From: Phallusia fumigata
Taxonomy: Eukaryota; Chordata; Ascidiacea; Phlebobranchia; Ascidiidae
Assembly: GCA_008931825.1 (NCBI GenBank)
Contig: QXVZ01011261.1
Span: 1 to 64,000, forward strand
DNA: 64,000 bases
Direction: 5' to 3'
Part shown: in pieces, positions 62,333-64,000 of the stretch
How positions within the stretch are numbered: the first letter of the stretch is position 1
Layout of the letters: the number at the start of each line of letters is the position of its first letter
Program-made: the position numbers and the translations under genes
The notes under the pieces: model-generated
Told to the model about the DNA's origin: nothing
Database searches by the model: none
Seen by the model: only the letters and a program-made list of their open reading frames with translations

Positions 62333-63682
62333 TTAACTTTTTTCTACTCTTTTTGAATGACTATTTTTTTTTCGTGCAAGATACCTTTCCCTTGCAGATA
62401 AAACTGCGTCTTTGTTCGTTCGTTTTGCAAATGCGCTAGTAGCGTTTTGATGATTTGGCTTTTTATGTTTATTTGCAGGATTACCATCATCCTGATCAAT
62501 CGAAATGTCATTTTTACAGGGATTTTCGGTGCCCTCTATTGTGTCACCTTGTGGGTTTGCAGTATTTTCAGATGACACTTTTTCACCATGTGCCCGCTTT
62601 CTTGTGTGATTAGTGTCTTGCATTGTGTTATCCTCTTCAGAGCTGCTTGACGAGAATGACATATCAGTGTCTCTGTCATCTTCAATACTAGCTTCTGCAT
62701 TGTTAACATCCATGTCTTTCTTTGATGCAGGGATTTGACCGCCAGCAGTTTCTTGGGGTGTTGATAAGGCTTCCTTGGGGCTAAAGAAAGACAAAAACAA
62801 TTTCTGTAGTATTTTAATTCATTAGGTGAAACTTAAATGCATATAATGAGTTGATGCATGTAAAAAACAACATCAAAGTGTGCATGACACAATGGCACTG
62901 TTTGGTATACAATTATAAGCTAGAAACTGTGTGAAGTCATGTTGTGCATGGAAGTTTACCTAAAAATGTTTTCTTGTGCAAAGTGTGATGAAAAGACAAA
63001 AAGTGAAGTTATGATCTACATTAGGGGTCGACAACCTAAGGCGCACAGGCCAAAAAGGAAGTACCCTATACATTTACAATTAAACTTTTACATTTGGATT
63101 AGTATTTCTGAACTAAAGCATTTGTAAACAAAACAAATATTGGGGGTCAAAAAAAGGGGGGAACCCAACCAAGTCACAGAATACCTTTAAATGCAGTTAA
63201 TCTTGGTTTATCCCGATAAAATTGAAGGTATGAATTTGTAATGTTTTTCTTATTTAAAGGCCTTGAATAATACGAATTGTTTAATGTGTATCAATTCCTT
63301 GTCTATGTTTACTGCTTAACAACAGTGCATTCCTACATTAACATTCCTGATACATGCTGATAAAAAAATAACTGCTGCAACATTGTAACATTGCAGCCAC
63401 TCCGCTGACTAACTTTTTGTGTATTTAGTGCATAACTGTATCAATAAATACATTTCAGTGGACAGCTGGTGATACATTACGCCTACCTAGGTAAACCCTG
63501 GCAGAATCATAAATGAAAAACAAGAAAAAGAAAGAGGCCCATAAAAAATAAAGAAACAAACTTACCCTTGCGTTGGTGATGGTTCCTCACCCATTTGTTG
63601 GCGAAGGAAATGTCGATAGAAGCCACTTAGATCTTTTTGCTTGCGAACATCTAATGCATCTGCCAAAAACAGACTGTAAATC
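62333..63682 (-). CDS. NSRP1: NSRP1 (nuclear speckle splicing regulatory protein 1), C-terminal exons
   Basis: Two exons are visible: 63682-63566 and 62780-62333, joined at phase 2. The upstream exon encodes ALDVRKQKDLSGFYRHFL followed by RQQMGEEPSP, very close to the LDVTKQKDLSGFYRHLL segment of human NSRP1. The last exon ends FAKRTNKDAVLSARERYLAR plus a basic tail, matching the FAKRNN..VMSARDRYLAR end of the human protein. Between them lies a short acidic, Ser-rich linker (SFSSSSSEEDN), far shorter than the long Arg/Ser/Asp-rich region in vertebrates. NSRP1 is a nuclear speckle protein that influences alternative splice-site choice. The N-terminal coiled-coil exons lie beyond the right edge of the window, so the gene is partial here only because of the window. 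Confidence 0.85.
62781..63565. other. NSRP1 intron with a transposon end
   Basis: A 785-bp intron. A stretch near 63024-63050 (ttaggggtcgacaacctaagg) resembles the end of a hAT-like element of the GGGGTCGGCAACCT kind, but no partner end or target duplication was found. Confidence 0.5.
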
Positions 63683-64000
63683 CTGAGAAACAACCAAATT
63701 TTTGTAGTTTTTGTAATGCTGAGTGTATATACCACTCGCCTGTGTTATGAACCTATATTGTAGAATTTAATGCAGAGCTATGAATGCTGCAGCTTTCAAA
63801 CCAACATTTTAAAATATTTTGCTCTGCAACATTCTATTGCTTTTAATCCCAGACAGGTTACTGATGCATGGTTAATAAGCTAAAAAAGTCTATTATTTCT
63901 TCCTAATTTTTTGATTATTATTTATGAAGGGAGGGAAGCAAAAATTGGTTGTTAATGTACTGAAAATAGGAAATTAAATTTTTAGCAAACCTTCAATAGC
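63683..64000. other. Right edge of window, NSRP1 intron
   Basis: AT-rich sequence upstream of the visible NSRP1 exon on the minus strand. No further exon recognised before the window ends. Confidence 0.5.

Overview
The window looks like nuclear DNA of a tunicate, most probably Ciona (intestinalis/robusta type). The grounds are an AT-rich background, compact multi-exon genes with short introns, deuterostome gene families (a SoxE gene, synaptojanin, EVI5, NSRP1, a CDC34-type E2, aspartate dehydrogenase domain protein), many small non-autonomous DNA transposons, and strong splice acceptors just upstream of start codons, as expected where spliced-leader trans-splicing is common. No LTR or retrovirus-like element, CRISPR array, rRNA or convincing tRNA was seen.

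Layout. 1-4359: non-coding, with two duplicated blocks at single-N joins. 4360-11355 (-): UBE2R/CDC34-type ubiquitin-conjugating enzyme, 5 coding exons, with a 5.4 kb intron full of transposon debris and exon 1 present twice. 11362-15409: intergenic, with a weak candidate for a small membrane-protein gene on the minus strand. 15410-30548 (+): synaptojanin, 26 coding exons, about 1333 residues, last exon present twice. 30549-33907: intergenic, upstream of SoxE. 33908-36792 (+): SoxE, 3 exons, 865 residues. 36793-47478: 10.7 kb without a convincing gene, holding a 1.16 kb duplicated block and a 187-bp tandem repeat. 47479-48309 (-): ASPDH, single coding exon, probably with a 5' UTR intron. 51634-60468 (+): EVI5-type TBC Rab-GAP, first coding exon present twice. 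62333-63682 (-): C-terminal exons of NSRP1, whose start lies beyond the right edge.

Main discovery candidate. Synaptojanin here carries two SH3 domains in tandem, placed inside the inositol 5-phosphatase domain between its first catalytic motif (WNVNGG) and the next (FAIGFEE). Vertebrate synaptojanin, as I recall it, has only a short loop there and recruits SH3 proteins (endophilin, amphiphysin, intersectin) in trans through its proline-rich tail. This protein keeps a proline-rich tail with DPF/DPW/FxDxF-like adaptor motifs, so it holds both SH3 domains and possible SH3 ligands. The three exons carrying the insertion total 390 nt and are bounded by phase-0 introns, so they could be skipped together in frame.

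Technical pattern. At least seven single-N positions are flanked by near-identical direct duplications (about 110-1750 bp), which include exons of three genes. These look like unmerged alleles at contig joins in a highly heterozygous genome, and they would produce false extra exons in automatic gene models. Seven or more hAT-like miniature elements can be delimited by terminal inverted repeats and 8-bp target-site duplications.
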